Shown here: one piece after another, positions 62,201 through 64,000 of the stretch
Layout of the letters: every line of letters starts with the position of its first letter
Numbering within the stretch: position 1 is the stretch's first letter
The notes under the pieces: model-generated
The model's database searches: none
The model's input: only the letters and a program-made list of their open reading frames with translations
What the model was told of the DNA's origin: nothing
Position numbers and translations under genes: made by a program
Source: Stenotrophomonas sp. 169
Lineage (GTDB): Bacteria > Pseudomonadota > Gammaproteobacteria > Xanthomonadales > Xanthomonadaceae
Direction: 5' to 3'
DNA: 64,000 nt
NCBI RefSeq assembly: GCF_014621775.1
Contig: NZ_CP061204.1
Span: 1,446,501 to 1,510,500, forward strand

Positions 62201-62427
62201 CGGTAGTGACGGCCGCTGGCCGTCAACGGGCAGAGCCGCCGAGCATGGCTCGGCGCTACCGAAGCGAGGGTCGCGTCCAAGGGCGCGCGATGGCGGGATA
62301 CCCGGTAGCGCCGAGCCACGCTCGGCGAGCGCGCAGCGCGGCCTGCATCAGGTGATGCGCGCGGTGTCGGTAATGACGGCCGCTGGCCGTCAACGGGCAA
62401 ACGCGCCGAGCATGGCTCGGCACTGCC
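62201..62427. repeat. REP cluster: duplicated 60-bp unit plus a further palindrome
   Basis: Two similar 60-base units (62201-62260 and 62368-62427) each combine a GACGGCCGCTGGCCGTCAAC palindrome with a GCCGAGC-ATG-GCTCGGC palindrome. Between them lies a third element, GGTAGCGCCGAGCC/GGCTCGGC-type, at 62303-62326. It fills the gap between the convergent transglycosylase and MFS genes and contains no coding region. Confidence 0.88.
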
Positions 62428-62436
62428 AGGGCCGTC

Positions 62437-63684
62437 TTACTGCAGGTCGCGCAGGTTCAATCGGCGCAGCGTGGGATTCTTCCAGGCGGTAATGCCCGCC
62501 ACGCTGAGCACGGCGAAGCCGCCCAGTACCACCGCAGGCACCAGTCCCAGCCACTTCGCCATCGTGCCCGCGTAGAACGCGCCGAGTTCGTTGGACGAGC
62601 TGATGAAGATGCCGTTGATGGACGACACGCGACCGCGCATCTCTTCCGGCGTCGCCAGCTGCAGGATGGTCGAACGCACCACCACCGACACGCCGTCAAA
62701 CGCGCCGTAGAACAGCAGGATGAGCGCCGACAGCCAGAAGTGGTGGGACAACCCGAAGCTGATCACACATACGCCGAAGCCGCCCACGGCGAACAGCAGC
62801 ACGCGGCCGGCGTGCTGCTGCAACGGGTGGCGCGCAAGCCACAGCCCGACCGCGATGGAACCCAATGCCGGGGCCGCACGCAGGATGCCCAGTCCTTCCG
62901 GGCCGTAATGCAGAATCTCCTGCAGGAAGGCGGGCAGCATCGCCACCACGCCGCCCAGCAGCACCGAAAACATGTCCAGCGCCATCGCCCCGACCATGAT
63001 CCGGTTGCCGACCACAAAGCGCGCCCCTTCGGCGATGCTGCGGAAGATCGGCGCGGCCGGCCCGGTGTGCACCGGCTCGGTGACGCGCAGCGAGGCCAGG
63101 CAGCCCATGGCCACCACCGCAAAGCCGGTCGCCACACCGTACGCCACGCCCTTGCCGCCCCAGCCCACCAGTACGCCGCCCAGCGCGGGGCCGACCACCA
63201 TGCCCGCCTGGAAGAACACACTGCCCAGCCCGGCGCCGCGTGCGAACTGATGGCGCTCCAGCACGCGGGCAAACAGTGCGTTGTAGATGGGTGACAGGAA
63301 GGCGCGGACCATGCCGGTCAACGCGATGGCCGCATAGATCGGCCAGACGCCGTGGAAGGGGAGCCGGCCGAACGCTACCGCGCACAGCACCAGCGCGGTG
63401 GCGACCAGGCCGGCACACGCGGCCATGCCCAGCCGGCGCCGCGGCAGGTGGTCGACCAGATAGCCCGCGAACGGCGCCACGCAGAAGAACGGCAGCACTT
63501 CGGCCAGGCCGACCAGGCCCAGCGAAAAGGGATTCCGGGTGACCTCGTAGATGTGCCACCCCACGGTGACAGCCACGATCTGGTACGACAGCATCGCGAA
63601 GATGCGGTAGGCCAGCAGCTTGGTGAAGCCGGGACGGGCCAGCAGCGTGCGCGCGCTTTCTTCGGTGGGGGCCGGCACGCTCAC
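62437..63684 (-). CDS. MFS transporter (EntS-like exporter)
   Basis: A 415-residue inner-membrane major facilitator protein with twelve predicted helices. The loop 2-3 motif reads G-Y-L-V-D-H-L-P-R-R-R-L-G, and the central loop (about residues 190-215) is cytoplasmic. The overall type (R-P-G-F-T-K-L-L-A-Y-R-I-F start, V-G-P-A-L-G-G-V in helix 5) is that of EntS-like exporters; the substrate is unknown. Its ATG overlaps the stop of the sufE-like gene by four bases, so they are co-transcribed. Confidence 0.92.
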   Translation of the reverse strand: MSVPAPTEESARTLLARPGFTKLLAYRIFAMLSYQIVAVTVGWHIYEVTRNPFSLGLVGLAEVLPFFCVAPFAGYLVDHLPRRRLGMAACAGLVATALVLCAVAFGRLPFHGVWPIYAAIALTGMVRAFLSPIYNALFARVLERHQFARGAGLGSVFFQAGMVVGPALGGVLVGWGGKGVAYGVATGFAVVAMGCLASLRVTEPVHTGPAAPIFRSIAEGARFVVGNRIMVGAMALDMFSVLLGGVVAMLPAFLQEILHYGPEGLGILRAAPALGSIAVGLWLARHPLQQHAGRVLLFAVGGFGVCVISFGLSHHFWLSALILLFYGAFDGVSVVVRSTILQLATPEEMRGRVSSINGIFISSSNELGAFYAGTMAKWLGLVPAVVLGGFAVLSVAGITAWKNPTLRRLNLRDLQ

Positions 63685-64000
63685 GGGGCAGGGTGCGGTT
63701 GCTGGGCCTGTGCAGTCTCACGGATGAAGGACAGCATCGCCGCCACGCCATTGCTGCGGGTGGGCGAGAGGTGGCGCGACAGACCGATGTCCTGGATGTA
63801 GGTCGGTTCGGTGGCGAGTATCTCGCTTGCGCTCCTGCCGGAATACACCCGCAGGGCCAGGAAGATCAGGCCGGACACGATCGCCGAGTCACTGATCGCA
63901 TGGAAGCGCAGGTTGTCTGCATTGCCCTCGGGCACGATCCACACCATCGACTGGCAGCCGAGCAGGCGATGCTCTTCGGTCTTCCATGCCTCAGGGAAGG
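63681..64000 (-). CDS. SufE-family sulfur acceptor protein, partial (5' end outside window)
   Basis: The frame is open to the window edge, so the N-terminus is missing; about 106 residues are visible. SufE takes sulfur from the cysteine desulfurase SufS for Fe-S cluster assembly. The active-site Cys is in L-L-G-C-Q-S-M-V-W just inside the visible part, followed by the conserved F-H-A-I-S-D-S-A-I-V-S-G-L-I-F-L-A-L and the R-S-N-G-V-A-A-M-L end. An internal ATG after C-Q-S is not the true start, because the catalytic Cys lies upstream of it. It is coupled to the MFS gene by ATGA. Confidence 0.9.
   Translation of the reverse strand, partial: FPEAWKTEEHRLLGCQSMVWIVPEGNADNLRFHAISDSAIVSGLIFLALRVYSGRSASEILATEPTYIQDIGLSRHLSPTRSNGVAAMLSFIRETAQAQQPHPAP

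Noticed and set aside
1..64000. tRNA, rRNA, riboswitch or prophage/IS features
   Set aside because: No cloverleaf, rRNA segment, known aptamer pattern, integrase or transposase was recognised in the window.

Overview
The window is a GC-rich chromosomal segment from a gammaproteobacterium of the Xanthomonadaceae, most likely Stenotrophomonas or a close relative. Three things point there: the very GC-biased codon use, the housekeeping gene orders (yhdP-tldD-yjgA-pmbA, tilS-xseB-ispA, greB-yjgR), and the dense scatter of short palindromes with a GTAG head (GTAGAGCCGAC... and GTAGCGCCGAC...), the type called SMAG elements in S. maltophilia. No rRNA, tRNA, IS transposase or CRISPR array was seen.

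Layout. 1-5 kb: the end of a YhdP-like giant protein, then TldD/PmbA and YjgA. 5-14.4 kb: small membrane and hypothetical proteins, a TetR-regulated RND efflux pair with twin operators, a LytS/LytTR two-component pair and a small secreted protein. 14.4-20.5 kb: a REP array, then the leftward unit recQ/PRTase helicase, DprA-like, tilS, xseB, ispA. 20.6-23.8 kb: alkaline phosphatase and a dicarboxylate/amino-acid symporter. 24-31.8 kb: a six-gene Fap-like functional-amyloid operon with a good sigma-54 promoter, a six-copy REP array and a gene for a sigma-54 activator. 32-39.4 kb: two NlpC/P60 hydrolases, SlyD, DUF418, glutathione reductase, EamA, an alkyltransferase-like protein and a rhomboid. 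39.4-52.4 kb: two TonB-dependent receptors, two M13 peptidases (one lacking a zinc-ligand His) and an S9 peptidase. 52.6-64 kb: ApbC, Dcd, HIT, dienelactone hydrolase, RimO, DUF3025, GreB, HerA-like ATPase, MltD-like transglycosylase, MFS exporter and a partial SufE.

The two most interesting systems are as follows. (1) The operon at 24121-29800 matches Pseudomonas fapABCDEF in order and protein type: two secreted subunits, each with three imperfect G-x-N-x-x-x-G-x-x-N repeats, a C39 cysteine peptidase, a small secreted protein with an ELxxMRGRY motif, and an outer-membrane barrel with an N-terminal coiled coil. A TGGCAC-N5-TTGC-type element sits 33-47 bases before the first start codon, a large dyad lies about 180 bp further upstream, and an enhancer-binding protein is encoded next door. 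(2) A RecQ-like helicase fused to a phosphoribosyltransferase is translationally coupled to a DprA/SLOG protein, which is coupled in turn to tilS. This looks like a genome-conflict (defence) module embedded in a tRNA-modification operon.

Limits: all family assignments come from reading motifs and context, with no database search. Gene symbols for the amyloid operon are by analogy. Promoter and operator calls are pattern matches only.
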